In this document: piece by piece, positions 26,995 through 35,490 of the stretch
Numbering within the stretch: position 1 is the stretch's first letter
Layout of the letters: each line of letters begins with the position of its first letter
NCBI GenBank assembly: GCA_030145245.1
Contig: JAQYWC010000004.1
Span: 1-64,000 of the forward strand
Length of the DNA stretch: 64,000 nt
Direction: 5' to 3'
Source: Desulfobacterium sp.
GTDB lineage: Bacteria > Desulfobacterota > Desulfobacteria > Desulfobacterales > Desulfobacteraceae
The notes under the pieces: model-generated
Told to the model about the DNA's origin: nothing
Databases searched by the model: none
Seen by the model: the letters and a program-made list of their open reading frames with translations, nothing else
Translations under genes and position numbers: made by a program

Positions 26995-29207
26995 AAGCCA
27001 ACAGAACCCAGCCAAAGACCATTGCATTTTCGCCGGATCTCCAAGGCGCTGACCCTGGTGCAAATTACTGGATGAACCAGGTTACCCTGAGATTGAGGCG
27101 GGAGATCTGCTGGGCCTGGCATGAACGGGGTATTCTTCCGGGCTGTGATGCCGGTGGCCTTCCTCCCCCCATGGACAAGGCTTCGGCAAGCCTTGCCATG
27201 GCCCGCCATTGGGATGAAAAAAAGAGGTTCTTTGTGGCTGACCCGACGGCTGCCTACCTTACGGAGCAGCTGCAGGAAGCGGAGCGTAAAGCCGTGGAAC
27301 GTAAAGCAAAACAAAGTAACCCAGGTTCTCCGGCAGAGAGCATTTCCATTGGTGGATCATTTGGCTGGGTGCTGGAAAAACTGGACCTGGATACTACAGC
27401 CTCGTTTGTCCTTGCCCTGGGGCTGTTACCCGCTTTTGACAGTGCTGCCGGAAGTGTTATGGCAGCTTGCATCAACGATCCGGCCATGACCCATCCCACC
27501 CTTGCCCTTGCCCAGATGCTGTGGGATGAGCCGGAAGAGGTGCTCAAGCTTTCCGATCCGTTCCACCCCCTGTTTCGCTACGGCCTGCTCCACCCCATTG
27601 GCTGTGGTTCATCCCTCCATGGAGGCGTTGACTGGGACGGCCCGGTCCGGGTGCCGGCCCTGGTGGCCAACCAGTTGCTCTTTCCTAAGTCTTCCCTTGC
27701 CCGGGCTCTGGCAACCGTAACCACTGATGGCGGAGCGGCCCGGGCCGTCACCGAGGGTTCCCATCTGGTGGCGTCCCGGTTGAATTTTCAGGATGGAGAC
27801 ACCCTTTGCATTGTTCCCATCCTGGGGCCCAGGGGCTCGGCCCATGTGGAGGTGGTCCGTGGATTGGCCGGATTGGCAAACCGGGACGTGGTTGAGTTGA
27901 AATGGGTGCCGGATCTGTCGGAAAACAGCCATTTCCTGGACACCATTGCCGTGGTTTGCTGGCTTAAGGGGGTGGATCTATTCCTTGGCCAGGATGTGAC
28001 AGCCATGCTGAACCGGGAGAAGCAGGGGACCCCTTTTCTGTCCCTTCGGTCCATACCCATCAATATCTTCCTTGGCATTACTGAGCGGGATCACTTGAGC
28101 CGTATCCCGTCTGATCTGCTCCTTCCCATGGTGGAGGTGCCCGTGTTTTCCTATGGCCAGCGCATCGCCCACTGGGAGAATCGGCTTAAGGCCAGGACCC
28201 TTGGACTTGAAGGGGCTATTGAGGAATGCTCCCGCAGGTTCCGGTATGAAAAAGAGACCATCAACGGCATTTGCGCGGGGCTTGAAAAACTGCCCGGGCC
28301 AATTTCTGAAAAGAATCTTTTTGATGCCTGCAGGGCGGAGATGGATCTGGATATGGGAGATCTTGCCCAGCGGGTCATCCCCCGGTTTGAAGATGAAGAG
28401 CTGGTCCTGCCTTATAAGGAAGATCTCCAGTTCCGGGAGATCGTGAAGGCGATGAACGGGCTCACCCGGGTGCATTACGGATGGGGAACCGCCAGGGCGT
28501 GGAACGAAAGCGGGATCTCCGTGCTTTTCGGCGGGCCGCCCGGCACCGGCAAGACCATGGCCGCCGAGGTGTTGGCCGGCCGGTTGAATCTGCCCATGTT
28601 CAGGATCGATCTTTCCCAGGTGGTGAACAAGTACATCGGAGAGACGGAAAAGAATCTCAAGAAGCTGTTTGACACGGCAGACGCCTCCGACCTCATTCTC
28701 TTCTTTGATGAAGCCGATGCCCTGTTTGGACGGCGCACGGAGGTAAAGGACGCCCATGACAGGTACGCCAATCTCGAGATCAGCTATATGCTGGAGCGCA
28801 TGGAACGGTTCAAGGGCATGGCCATCCTTGCCACCAACCGTAAAAAGGACCTTGACACAGCTTTTTTGAGACGCCTGCGCTTTATCGTGGATTTCCCCCT
28901 GCCAGGAGCGGAACAGAGGAAGGCGATCTGGCGCCAGGTGATTCCCAGGGCCCTGGACAGCTCCGGTATTGATCTCAATTTTCTTGCAAGGCAATTTCCC
29001 CTGGCCGGCGGCCATATCCGTTCCATTGTCTTTAATGCCTGCCTCCAGGGTGCCAATGGTAAGGAGCCCCTGACCATGGAACTGATCATCGTGGCGGTGA
29101 AAAGGGAGTATGACAAGATAAACAGGGCCGTGAGCCTCGAACACTTCGGGCCCTACGCTGATTTGGTAAGGAGGATGGAACATGAAGATGCCCGGCATCA
29201 GGATTGA
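26991..29207 (+). CDS. eCIS AAA+ ATPase (Afp15/Pvc15 type)
   Basis: A 738-residue protein. The C-terminal 260 residues are a classical AAA+ module: Walker A FGGPPGTGKTMAAE (about 512-525), Walker B LILFFDEADALFGRRTEVKD (about 566-585), and sensor/arginine-finger regions LATNRKKDLDTAFLRRLRFI. The N-terminal 450 residues contain the family-specific domain with a second, degenerate NTPase-like half. Afp15-type ATPases are found in almost all eCIS clusters and distinguish them from phage tails and T6SS; the proposed role is assembly or remodelling of sheath and cargo. It overlaps DUF4255 upstream and the small 99-residue gene downstream. Confidence 0.93.
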   Translation: MKANRTQPKTIAFSPDLQGADPGANYWMNQVTLRLRREICWAWHERGILPGCDAGGLPPPMDKASASLAMARHWDEKKRFFVADPTAAYLTEQLQEAERKAVERKAKQSNPGSPAESISIGGSFGWVLEKLDLDTTASFVLALGLLPAFDSAAGSVMAACINDPAMTHPTLALAQMLWDEPEEVLKLSDPFHPLFRYGLLHPIGCGSSLHGGVDWDGPVRVPALVANQLLFPKSSLARALATVTTDGGAARAVTEGSHLVASRLNFQDGDTLCIVPILGPRGSAHVEVVRGLAGLANRDVVELKWVPDLSENSHFLDTIAVVCWLKGVDLFLGQDVTAMLNREKQGTPFLSLRSIPINIFLGITERDHLSRIPSDLLLPMVEVPVFSYGQRIAHWENRLKARTLGLEGAIEECSRRFRYEKETINGICAGLEKLPGPISEKNLFDACRAEMDLDMGDLAQRVIPRFEDEELVLPYKEDLQFREIVKAMNGLTRVHYGWGTARAWNESGISVLFGGPPGTGKTMAAEVLAGRLNLPMFRIDLSQVVNKYIGETEKNLKKLFDTADASDLILFFDEADALFGRRTEVKDAHDRYANLEISYMLERMERFKGMAILATNRKKDLDTAFLRRLRFIVDFPLPGAEQRKAIWRQVIPRALDSSGIDLNFLARQFPLAGGHIRSIVFNACLQGANGKEPLTMELIIVAVKREYDKINRAVSLEHFGPYADLVRRMEHEDARHQD

Positions 29208-29481
29208 CAGGGTTGAAGTTCGCCTCAGGGGCGTATCCCCGGAGCTTGCCCGCACCTTGTCCCGGGAGCTGGGCCATGGGGTGCTGGACGAGCTTGTCAG
29301 GGAACGATTGTTTCTGGATGAACAACCCGGCAGCCGGAATAACAGGGTCAACAGGATCGCCCCGGAACCGTTGAAGATCAAAGGGGATGAAACGCCCTCC
29401 CGTGTAAAACGGATGATTGCCACACGGATTGTCGAGTCCATTTCAACCCAAAACAGCGCAAACTCAAGAAAGGAAGGATAG
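29182..29481 (+). CDS. Small eCIS-operon protein of unknown function
   Basis: A 99-residue product starting inside the 3' end of the ATPase gene (26-base overlap), with GGAGGATGGAAC before its ATG. It begins MKMPGIRIDRVEVRLRGVSP and has an amphipathic helical middle (ELARTLSRELGHGVLDELV). Small genes at this position are a regular feature of T4-like eCIS clusters, probably as assembly factors, but I recognise no named domain. Confidence 0.7.
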   Translation: MKMPGIRIDRVEVRLRGVSPELARTLSRELGHGVLDELVRERLFLDEQPGSRNNRVNRIAPEPLKIKGDETPSRVKRMIATRIVESISTQNSANSRKEG

Positions 29482-29484
29482 GCC

Positions 29485-30156
29485 ATGGCCTATTTACTAA
29501 GAGGGGCCCTGATAGAGTATGCAAGCGATTTCCTGGGACCCATTCCCAATGTGGTGATCTTCCAGTTCAATCCCGAGAGCCTTACCCGGAACATTGAGAT
29601 TCCCAGAAGGTCTGCGGGTACAGGCAGCCGGGAGCGCTCCCAGGCAGGAGAGGCGCCCGTGGAAAGGATACAACTGACCGCACATTTCAGCGCTGCCGAT
29701 CAGCTGAACCGGGATGTTTCCCTTGCAAGGGGCTTTGGCATCGGCCCACAGCTTGCTGCCCTTGAAAAGATGGTCCATCCTGCCGGACGGATCAGCGGCC
29801 TGATCGGAGAGGCCCTGGACGCCATCGGCAGTGCGATTTCAGGCGGGGGGGAGACGTCGCCCACCCAGCCCATTCCCAGGGAAACCTTTCCCCGTATTCT
29901 TTTCATCTGGGGATTGACCCGGGTGCTGCCGGTTGTCATCGATTCCATGGGCATCACTGAACAGCACTTTGATCCCCTGCTGAACCCGGTCCAGGCAGAG
30001 GTAAGCCTGGGGTTTTCCGTGATGAACATCGACCCGTGTTCCGACGACAAGATCGCAAAAGGCGCCATGGAGTATTCAAATCTTGCAAAGGATGCCCAGG
30101 CCATTGCGAACCTTGCCAATACCGCCCAACAGGTGGTTGATATCATCCCGTTTTAG
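29485..30156 (+). CDS. CIS tube-adaptor protein (Afp7/Pvc7 N-terminal domain type)
   Basis: A 223-residue protein beginning MAYLLRGALIEYASDFLGPI. The sequence PNVVIFQFNPESLTRNIEI, the APVERIQLTAHFSAADQLN strand and PRILFIWGLTRVLPVVIDSM match the CIS_tube (PF19266-like) domain found at the N-terminus of Afp7/Pvc7 and in other contractile systems, where it joins tube to baseplate. Afp7 carries a C-terminal LysM in the same chain; here that part is missing and a separate LysM-like gene follows directly (30166), so the two-domain protein appears split into two genes. Confidence 0.82.
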   Translation: MAYLLRGALIEYASDFLGPIPNVVIFQFNPESLTRNIEIPRRSAGTGSRERSQAGEAPVERIQLTAHFSAADQLNRDVSLARGFGIGPQLAALEKMVHPAGRISGLIGEALDAIGSAISGGGETSPTQPIPRETFPRILFIWGLTRVLPVVIDSMGITEQHFDPLLNPVQAEVSLGFSVMNIDPCSDDKIAKGAMEYSNLAKDAQAIANLANTAQQVVDIIPF

Positions 30157-30165
30157 GAGGGTGCA

Positions 30166-30438
30166 ATGTTTACAGAATCGTCCAGGTATTACCGGCAAAA
30201 GGTTGTGGATGCGGTCACAAAGGATGGCCGGACCGTAAAGGCCGTAACCCTCAGAAGGGTGCCGGCCCTGGCAGGTGAATCCCATGTGGTCAGGGGAAAC
30301 GACCGGCTCGATATCATGGCTGGGAGCCGGTATGACAACCCCACAATGTTCTGGCACCTGGCCGATGCCAATTCAAAATTGCAGGCCGATGATCTGGTCG
30401 AAGAGACAGGACGTATCATCAAGGTTCCGGAGAGCTGA
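30166..30438 (+). CDS. LysM-like baseplate protein (separate Afp7 C-terminal equivalent)
   Basis: A 90-residue protein preceded by GGAGGGTGCA. The C-terminal half reads as a LysM/P2 gpX-like module: HVVRGNDRLDIMAGSRYDNP, then TMFWHLADANSK and a closing GRIIKVPES strand. In contractile systems such LysM domains sit in the baseplate inner ring rather than binding peptidoglycan. It abuts the D-like spike gene (stop and start share one base), so the order tube-adaptor, LysM, spike equals that of P2-like baseplates. Confidence 0.8.
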   Translation: MFTESSRYYRQKVVDAVTKDGRTVKAVTLRRVPALAGESHVVRGNDRLDIMAGSRYDNPTMFWHLADANSKLQADDLVEETGRIIKVPES

Positions 30439-31562
30439 TGGCTGCCATTGAATACAGAATGTTCTTCAACAACAATCCCGCCACAAGGGAACAGCTGGAC
30501 AGGGTGGATGAGATCCGGGTGGAGCAGGAGGTGGACATGGCCTGGGAGGCCCGGGTCAAGATGGCCATCCGTGTGGATGACAGGGGAACATGGACCGGGG
30601 AAGATGAAGATTTCATGGCCTCTTTTTCCAGGGTCCGGGTGGAGATCAAGATTGGAGAAGGGGCTTTTGTGGCTTTGATTGACGGCCCCATTGCGGGATT
30701 TGACAGCCGGATGAGCTCGGAGCCAGGAGAAAGTGCCGTCACCCTGACTGTCCGGGACGACAGTGTGTACCTGAACCGGGAGGAAAATGTCTCACGGTTT
30801 GAGAATCTCCTGGATCACGAAATTGCGGCCCGGATATTCGGGGATTTTGAGCAGATCGCCTCCACAGATATCGAAGATACCCCGGCTTCGGGAAGCTCGC
30901 TGCCTTCCATGGTGGTCCAGCGGGGTACCGCCATGCAGATCGTGAGAACATTGGCAAGACGCCAGGGAATGCATGCCTATCTATTGCCCGGGGAGAGCCC
31001 GGGGCAAAGTGTGGGGTGCTTCAAGGGCTTTCCCACCCAAACGGACGGACTGCCCGGTCTGGTTCTGCTCGGCCGGGACCGGAACATGGAGACCTTCAAC
31101 GCCGTGCACAATGCCCAGTCCCCGTCCACTGTGCGGGCGTCCGTTCTCAGCATCACGGACAAGACCGTTATCACAAGAACCTCAAGCTTCCGGGATTTAG
31201 AACTTTTGGGGGAGGACGCTGCATTTGAAAGCGAAACCCAGACATGCACCCGGCTTCTTCCCCCCCATCTGGGCGAGGCCGTGGATCCGGATCAGGCGGT
31301 TTCAGCTGAAGCCGCCAGTGCCGGTTATGCCTTTGAGGCCACGGGAACGGTTCGCAGTACCTGTTACCATGGGGTTTTACAGCCCTATCGTGTGGTACAG
31401 GTGGTTGGGGTCAACAGCCGGTTAAGCGGTGATTACCTGATCACCCGGGTGACCCACACCTTAGATCGTTCAAATTACGGCCAGTCCTTTACCGTGTGGC
31501 GGAATGCCCGATCCCCAGGGGCAGGGGCAGGCTTAAATGATCTTGCAGGGAGCATATTCTGA
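30438..31562 (+). CDS. Spike hub protein, phage late control gpD / VgrG N-terminal type
   Basis: A 374-residue protein matching the gpD/VgrG hub fold: RVDEIRVEQEVDMAWEARV near the N-terminus, GFDSRMSSEPGESAVTLTV then SVYLNREENVS, a middle LSGDYLITRVTHTLDRSNYG near the C-terminus that is diagnostic of gpD. It forms the trimeric hub under the tube. In Afp8/VgrG this domain is fused to the OB-fold spike; here the spike is a separate gene that starts one base before this stop ends. Confidence 0.88.
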   Translation: MAAIEYRMFFNNNPATREQLDRVDEIRVEQEVDMAWEARVKMAIRVDDRGTWTGEDEDFMASFSRVRVEIKIGEGAFVALIDGPIAGFDSRMSSEPGESAVTLTVRDDSVYLNREENVSRFENLLDHEIAARIFGDFEQIASTDIEDTPASGSSLPSMVVQRGTAMQIVRTLARRQGMHAYLLPGESPGQSVGCFKGFPTQTDGLPGLVLLGRDRNMETFNAVHNAQSPSTVRASVLSITDKTVITRTSSFRDLELLGEDAAFESETQTCTRLLPPHLGEAVDPDQAVSAEAASAGYAFEATGTVRSTCYHGVLQPYRVVQVVGVNSRLSGDYLITRVTHTLDRSNYGQSFTVWRNARSPGAGAGLNDLAGSIF

Positions 31563-32089
31563 TGCCTGAACGTGAAACGGAAAACCTTATTGTTCAATTG
31601 ACCGAATTTGTCCGGAACCGTCATTTCGGTAAATACCGGGGGCTTGTCCAGGATGTTGACGATCCTGAGAACATGGGCCGCATTGTTGCCCTGGTTCCCG
31701 AGGTCTATGGGGACGAAGCATCTCCCTGGGCCCTTCCCTCGGTACCCTTTGCCGGGCAGAACCACGGCCTGGTGGTGCTGCCCGAGGAGGATGACGGTGT
31801 GTGGATAGAATTTGAGGCAGGAGATCCTTCCCGTCCCATCTGGACCGGGTGCTGGTGGGCAAGCGGGGAGATACCCGATCCTGCAGGTACCCAGACCCGT
31901 GTGCTTGCAACTTCAGCAGGACACAAGGTGATCCTGGATGATGAACGGAGCAAGGTTCAGTTCCTCCATTCCGGGGGGGCGGAGATCACCATGACCGACA
32001 ACGATATTACACTGAAAATAGGATCCACCCAGATTGTCCTTTCTGCCGCCGGGGTGAACATCAATAACGGCGCATTTGAAGTAAAATGA
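31562..32089 (+). CDS. Spike OB-fold protein (gp5/gpV type)
   Basis: A 175-residue protein. Residues about 18-95 form a gp5 OB-fold: KYRGLVQDVDDPENMGRIVA then VPEVYGDEASPWALPSVPFA, and GVWIEFEAGDPSRPIWTGCW. The last 60 residues (HKVILDDERSKVQFLHSGGA, ITLKIGSTQIVLSAAGVNIN) are the start of a short triple-stranded beta-helix spike. With the gpD-like hub and the PAAR-like tip it makes up the membrane-piercing device. The short helix indicates a stubby spike. Confidence 0.88.
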   Translation: MPERETENLIVQLTEFVRNRHFGKYRGLVQDVDDPENMGRIVALVPEVYGDEASPWALPSVPFAGQNHGLVVLPEEDDGVWIEFEAGDPSRPIWTGCWWASGEIPDPAGTQTRVLATSAGHKVILDDERSKVQFLHSGGAEITMTDNDITLKIGSTQIVLSAAGVNINNGAFEVK

Positions 32090-32098
32090 GGTGAAAAA

Positions 32099-32431
32099 AT
32101 GCCGGGAAACGTTTTAAATACGTCAAGCCTCATCATGTGTCCCCATGGGGGGCAGGCAGTGCTATTTACTACTAATACCAAGGTGTTTGCCCAGGGAGCA
32201 CCGGCCTTGCTGGAGTCGGATATTCATCCGGTGGTGGGGTGTCCCTTTACGGTGGGGCCTAAATATTCTCCCTGCATCAGGATCGAGTGGGCAGGCGGAA
32301 CGGCCCGCTCAACTGCGGATGGGACGCCGGAGCTTAATCAAACAAGCGTGGGAACATGTTTTAATGCCGAGGGTGCCACCCAGGGGGTGGCCATCATCGT
32401 GAGTACACAGATAAAGGCTTCAGGCCAATGA
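32099..32431 (+). CDS. PAAR-like spike tip protein
   Basis: A 110-residue protein starting MPGNVLNTSSLIMCPHGGQA, with a GGTGAAAAA site. The pattern of Cys and His (MCPHGG at 14-19, GCPF about 50, C about 61, and TCFNAEG about 85) fits the PAAR/DUF4280-type tip that binds a metal at the apex of the spike. It is directly behind the OB-spike gene. Its stop codon lies inside the first of three 18-bp tandem repeats. Confidence 0.78.
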   Translation: MPGNVLNTSSLIMCPHGGQAVLFTTNTKVFAQGAPALLESDIHPVVGCPFTVGPKYSPCIRIEWAGGTARSTADGTPELNQTSVGTCFNAEGATQGVAIIVSTQIKASGQ

Positions 32432-32469
32432 AGGGCTTCAGGCCAATGAAGGGCCTCAGGCCAATGAAG
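32416..32469 (+). repeat. Three tandem 18-bp repeats at the end of the PAAR-like gene
   Basis: The unit GGCTTCAGGCCAATGAAG occurs three times head to tail; the third copy has one T-to-C change. Each copy is six codons in the PAAR frame and ends in the same in-frame TGA (ASGQ-stop), so the first copy supplies the real stop and the others are silent backups. The last copy leads into GGGGGCGG, the ribosome-binding region of the gp25-like gene. Confidence 0.9.
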
Positions 32470-32479
32470 GGGGGCGGCA

Positions 32480-32860
32480 GTGACTGAGCAATATGGAAGA
32501 CATCTGTCATTTCCTTTCCGCATGGGAGGGGATGGCCGGACCGCCCGGGTATCTTCCCTGGAAGACCATGTGCGGGAGGAATTAAAGCAGTTGCTCCTTA
32601 CCAATCCCGGGGAGAGGCTTTTTCTGCCGGAATTCGGGGGCGGGGTGAGGCGTCTTGTGTTTGAGAGCGCGGATGAAGCAACTGCCGGCATGACAAAGGC
32701 CACCCTTACCCAGGCGATCTCACGCTGGCTGGGGCACAGGATCGAACTTCAGGCCCTGGGTGTCAGCGTGGAAAACGAGACAATCGAGGTGGAGATTAAA
32801 TACAGGATCGCGGGGACTGAAGATTCCAGGGTCATGAGATTTCAAAGGAGCGGCGGATAG
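32480..32860 (+). CDS. gp25-like baseplate wedge protein (GPW/gp25 family)
   Basis: A 126-residue protein starting with GTG (32480) behind GGGGGGCGGCA. It carries the complete gp25 signature: VREELKQLLLTNPGERLFLP then EFGGGVRRLVFE, followed by TKATLTQAISRWLGHRIEL. gp25 nucleates sheath assembly on the baseplate (Afp9 equivalent). The length is typical. The stop is two bases from the next ATG. Confidence 0.93.
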   Translation: MTEQYGRHLSFPFRMGGDGRTARVSSLEDHVREELKQLLLTNPGERLFLPEFGGGVRRLVFESADEATAGMTKATLTQAISRWLGHRIELQALGVSVENETIEVEIKYRIAGTEDSRVMRFQRSGG

Positions 32861-32862
32861 AT

Positions 32863-35424
32863 ATGACCATCATCAATCAAGAAGCCCTGGAAGAGAGGGC
32901 AAATGATCTGGACGACAAGGGGCTGAACGGTTTCAGCCGGGTACTTGTGACCCTGTCTCCTGATACCCATCCCGTTGAAGCCCGTCTGGAGGTCCATTTC
33001 CATAATAACAACGGGATTTCAGAGATCCTGAACGCGTTTGCTTCAGCACCGGCAGATCAGAAAGAAGTTACGGCAAAAGGGATCTTTCCTATCTCCGGGG
33101 GCCACAGGGTGATCGGGGGCCCGGGCGCGGATCAGGTCAGGGCCGTTTCCATTGCCGGAAATCCGGGGGACACTTTTCTTTCCCTGACCCTGGTTCCCAT
33201 CGGCGACTACTCCACCTACACCCTGGGCATTAACTTCCAGGACATGGATCCCGTGTTCAGCGACATGGATTTCAAGTTCAGGCCCGGATGCTTTAATCTC
33301 TGTGCGCCGGACTGGAAAGCCCCTCCTGCCCCTAAGCAGGATCCGGTCATTGATTACCTGGCCAAGGATTATGATTCCTTCAGGCATACCTTGATCTCGG
33401 CCATGATGGAACGGGTGCCGGGCTGGCAACCCGCAAGTGAGGCCGATTTTGATCAAGTCCTCATAGATCTCTTCAGTGGGGCGGCCGATGGGTTGAGCGA
33501 CTTTCAGGACCGGGTGATGAACGAGGCCTATCTCGGTACAGCCAGGAAAAGAGTCTCGTTGGCCCGCCATGCCCGGCTGATGGACTACCATATCCACCAG
33601 GGCAACCAGGCAGCCACCTGGCTGGCATTAAGGGTCAAAAGCCAACACAGTATAAATGAAGACCTGGTTGTATGGGCGGGCCGCAGGTTCACAGACTCAG
33701 GTTCCGTTGTTTTCAAGGGCCGGCGCAGGCGAGAGAGTGCCCCCCATGAAATTGATCCTTTGCCCCTGCATCCATTGCTCAATGAGATCGGGCTATACAC
33801 CTGGCAGGATTCTGTGCCGGCCCTGGCGGTTGGCAGCAGATCCGCCGACCTGAAACTCCTTGGCCGGCTTCCCAGTGGTGAACTTACGGCCATTACGGAC
33901 AAGGCCCCGGCAGTGGTGGTTCAGGATCTGATCCGTTTGGGAACGATCAGGCATCTTGTGATTCAAGAGCACCTGAATCCTGCAACCGGAAAGCGGCCGG
34001 GCAGGGATTCTGCAAAACGGCAGCTTCTCAGGCTGGTTCCCGGGGATGAAGGCGCCCTGGCGGATTTTGATCCCATGACCGCAACCATACCCGGGGATCC
34101 CCTTTCGGCAGACTGGTTTGTCCGGGTCCGATGGGAGGAGAAGGACAAGCTTGAGCATAACTACTGTTTCACCGTGGATTGTACCGACGGAAAGGTGGAA
34201 TATATCTCCCTTTTCCATGGCAATCTGGCGGAAGTGTTCCATGGCCGTTCATTTGGGGTTGTTTTCAGGGAGCAGGGAACGGCACTGACCGGTAATAACG
34301 AAACCTATTATGTGAGGAGCGACAGGTGGGGCACGGTTTGCAGATTGCCTGAAGCACCCCTTGCCTATAAGGCCACCCCTGCCGGTGGCGAGGTGCCGCC
34401 TGAATCAACCCTGGAACTTGAGGTGGAAACACCGGGTGGGGGCAGTGATCCATGGAAAGAGGTGATCAGCCTGATCCACAGTGATGAAAAAAATGATCAT
34501 TTTATGGTGGAAACCGATGAATCGGGCGAGAGCCTTATCCGGTTTGGAAACGGCATAAACGGCAGGGAACTGCCGGAAGGTGCCGTGGTCCGTTGTGAAT
34601 ATCAGGCAGGCCCCGGGGTCCGGGGCAACATCGGCGCGGATATGCTCACCTCTTTTCACCCTGCCTCTTTTCCTGAAATTGAAGATTGCCGGAATCCCTT
34701 TGATGTCACAAACGGCAGGGCTCCTGAACCTGTGGAGGAGATCATCAGGCGGGTCCCTGAAGCCTATGCAAGCCGTCAACTCCGGGCAGTTACCCTAAAG
34801 GATTATGAAAAAAGGGCTGGGGAGCTTGCTGAAGTTTCAAGGGCGGCAGCCAGATACGCCTGGACCGGAAGCTGGCGAACAGTGGAGATCGCCATCGATC
34901 CTGTGGGCACCACCCAGCTGACCCATGATTTAAGGAAAAAAATAGAAGGTCACCTTAACGCCGTCAGACTGATAGGAGAGGACCTTGAGATCCGTTCGCC
35001 CCGGTTTGTGCCCCTTGCATTGTGCGTCTCCATCTGCATCCATCAGGAATACTGGCCCGAAGATATTCAATATTTGCTTGAGCAGGAATTTTCCGTGGGG
35101 TTTACCCAGGACGGCAGGATGGGTTTTTTCCATCCGGACAGATGGACCTTTGGCCAGGAACTCAGAGCCAGCCGGATCATTGGCCGGGTGCAGTCGGTCA
35201 AGGGGGTTGACCATGTGCAGGGAGTGAGCATGAAGCGTTGGAATGAAGCGACGTTAGGCGATTATACCCCCACAAAAGAGGGGTACCATTGCCTTGGCTT
35301 TTCCAAGCCCGGCATGAACGATGTCATTCAAGTGGGGGCCAGCGAGATTATTCAAGTTCAAAATGACCCGGATCACATGGAAAGAGGTTTTATTTTATTT
35401 GATGTCAGGGGAGGGCGGCAATGA
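32863..35424 (+). CDS. Large baseplate wedge protein 1 (gpJ/Afp11-like)
   Basis: An 853-residue protein. The first 150 residues are a beta-rich domain; then DPVIDYLAKDYDSFRHTLIS, SEADFDQVLIDLFSGAADGL and AYLGTARKRVSLARHARLMD are typical of the putative baseplate assembly proteins found in eCIS and T4-like tails. The C-terminal half has the gpJ/gp6-type core (AVTLKDYEKRAGELAEVSRA and TVEIAIDPVGTTQLTHDLRK). It ends with RGFILFDVRGGRQ, a peptide whose coding sequence is partly repeated in the mini-ORF behind it. A larger version of the same family follows, so two wedge subunits are likely. Confidence 0.88.
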   Translation: MTIINQEALEERANDLDDKGLNGFSRVLVTLSPDTHPVEARLEVHFHNNNGISEILNAFASAPADQKEVTAKGIFPISGGHRVIGGPGADQVRAVSIAGNPGDTFLSLTLVPIGDYSTYTLGINFQDMDPVFSDMDFKFRPGCFNLCAPDWKAPPAPKQDPVIDYLAKDYDSFRHTLISAMMERVPGWQPASEADFDQVLIDLFSGAADGLSDFQDRVMNEAYLGTARKRVSLARHARLMDYHIHQGNQAATWLALRVKSQHSINEDLVVWAGRRFTDSGSVVFKGRRRRESAPHEIDPLPLHPLLNEIGLYTWQDSVPALAVGSRSADLKLLGRLPSGELTAITDKAPAVVVQDLIRLGTIRHLVIQEHLNPATGKRPGRDSAKRQLLRLVPGDEGALADFDPMTATIPGDPLSADWFVRVRWEEKDKLEHNYCFTVDCTDGKVEYISLFHGNLAEVFHGRSFGVVFREQGTALTGNNETYYVRSDRWGTVCRLPEAPLAYKATPAGGEVPPESTLELEVETPGGGSDPWKEVISLIHSDEKNDHFMVETDESGESLIRFGNGINGRELPEGAVVRCEYQAGPGVRGNIGADMLTSFHPASFPEIEDCRNPFDVTNGRAPEPVEEIIRRVPEAYASRQLRAVTLKDYEKRAGELAEVSRAAARYAWTGSWRTVEIAIDPVGTTQLTHDLRKKIEGHLNAVRLIGEDLEIRSPRFVPLALCVSICIHQEYWPEDIQYLLEQEFSVGFTQDGRMGFFHPDRWTFGQELRASRIIGRVQSVKGVDHVQGVSMKRWNEATLGDYTPTKEGYHCLGFSKPGMNDVIQVGASEIIQVQNDPDHMERGFILFDVRGGRQ

Positions 35425-35442
35425 TCAAAAGGGGGAGCGGCC

Positions 35443-35490
35443 ATGAGCAAAAATAGGTTTATCCTGTTTGATGTCAGGGGAGGGGGCTGA
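35443..35490 (+). CDS. Duplicated C-terminal mini-ORF between two baseplate genes
   Basis: ATG 35443 encodes 15 residues (MSKNRFILFDVRGGG) that repeat the C-terminus of the preceding protein (RGFILFDVRGG). The nucleotide match around TTTGATGTCAGGGGAGGG is exact, so a short segment of the gene end was duplicated in tandem. A GGGGGAGCGGCC site precedes it and its TGA overlaps the next ATG, so it could couple translation or be a harmless scar. Confidence 0.4.
   Translation: MSKNRFILFDVRGGG

Noticed and set aside
27978-29486. A 502-codon open frame on the minus strand
   Set aside because: It is antisense to the whole AAA+ ATPase gene, has no recognisable motif and no ribosome-binding site; it is a shadow of the GC-rich codon pattern.
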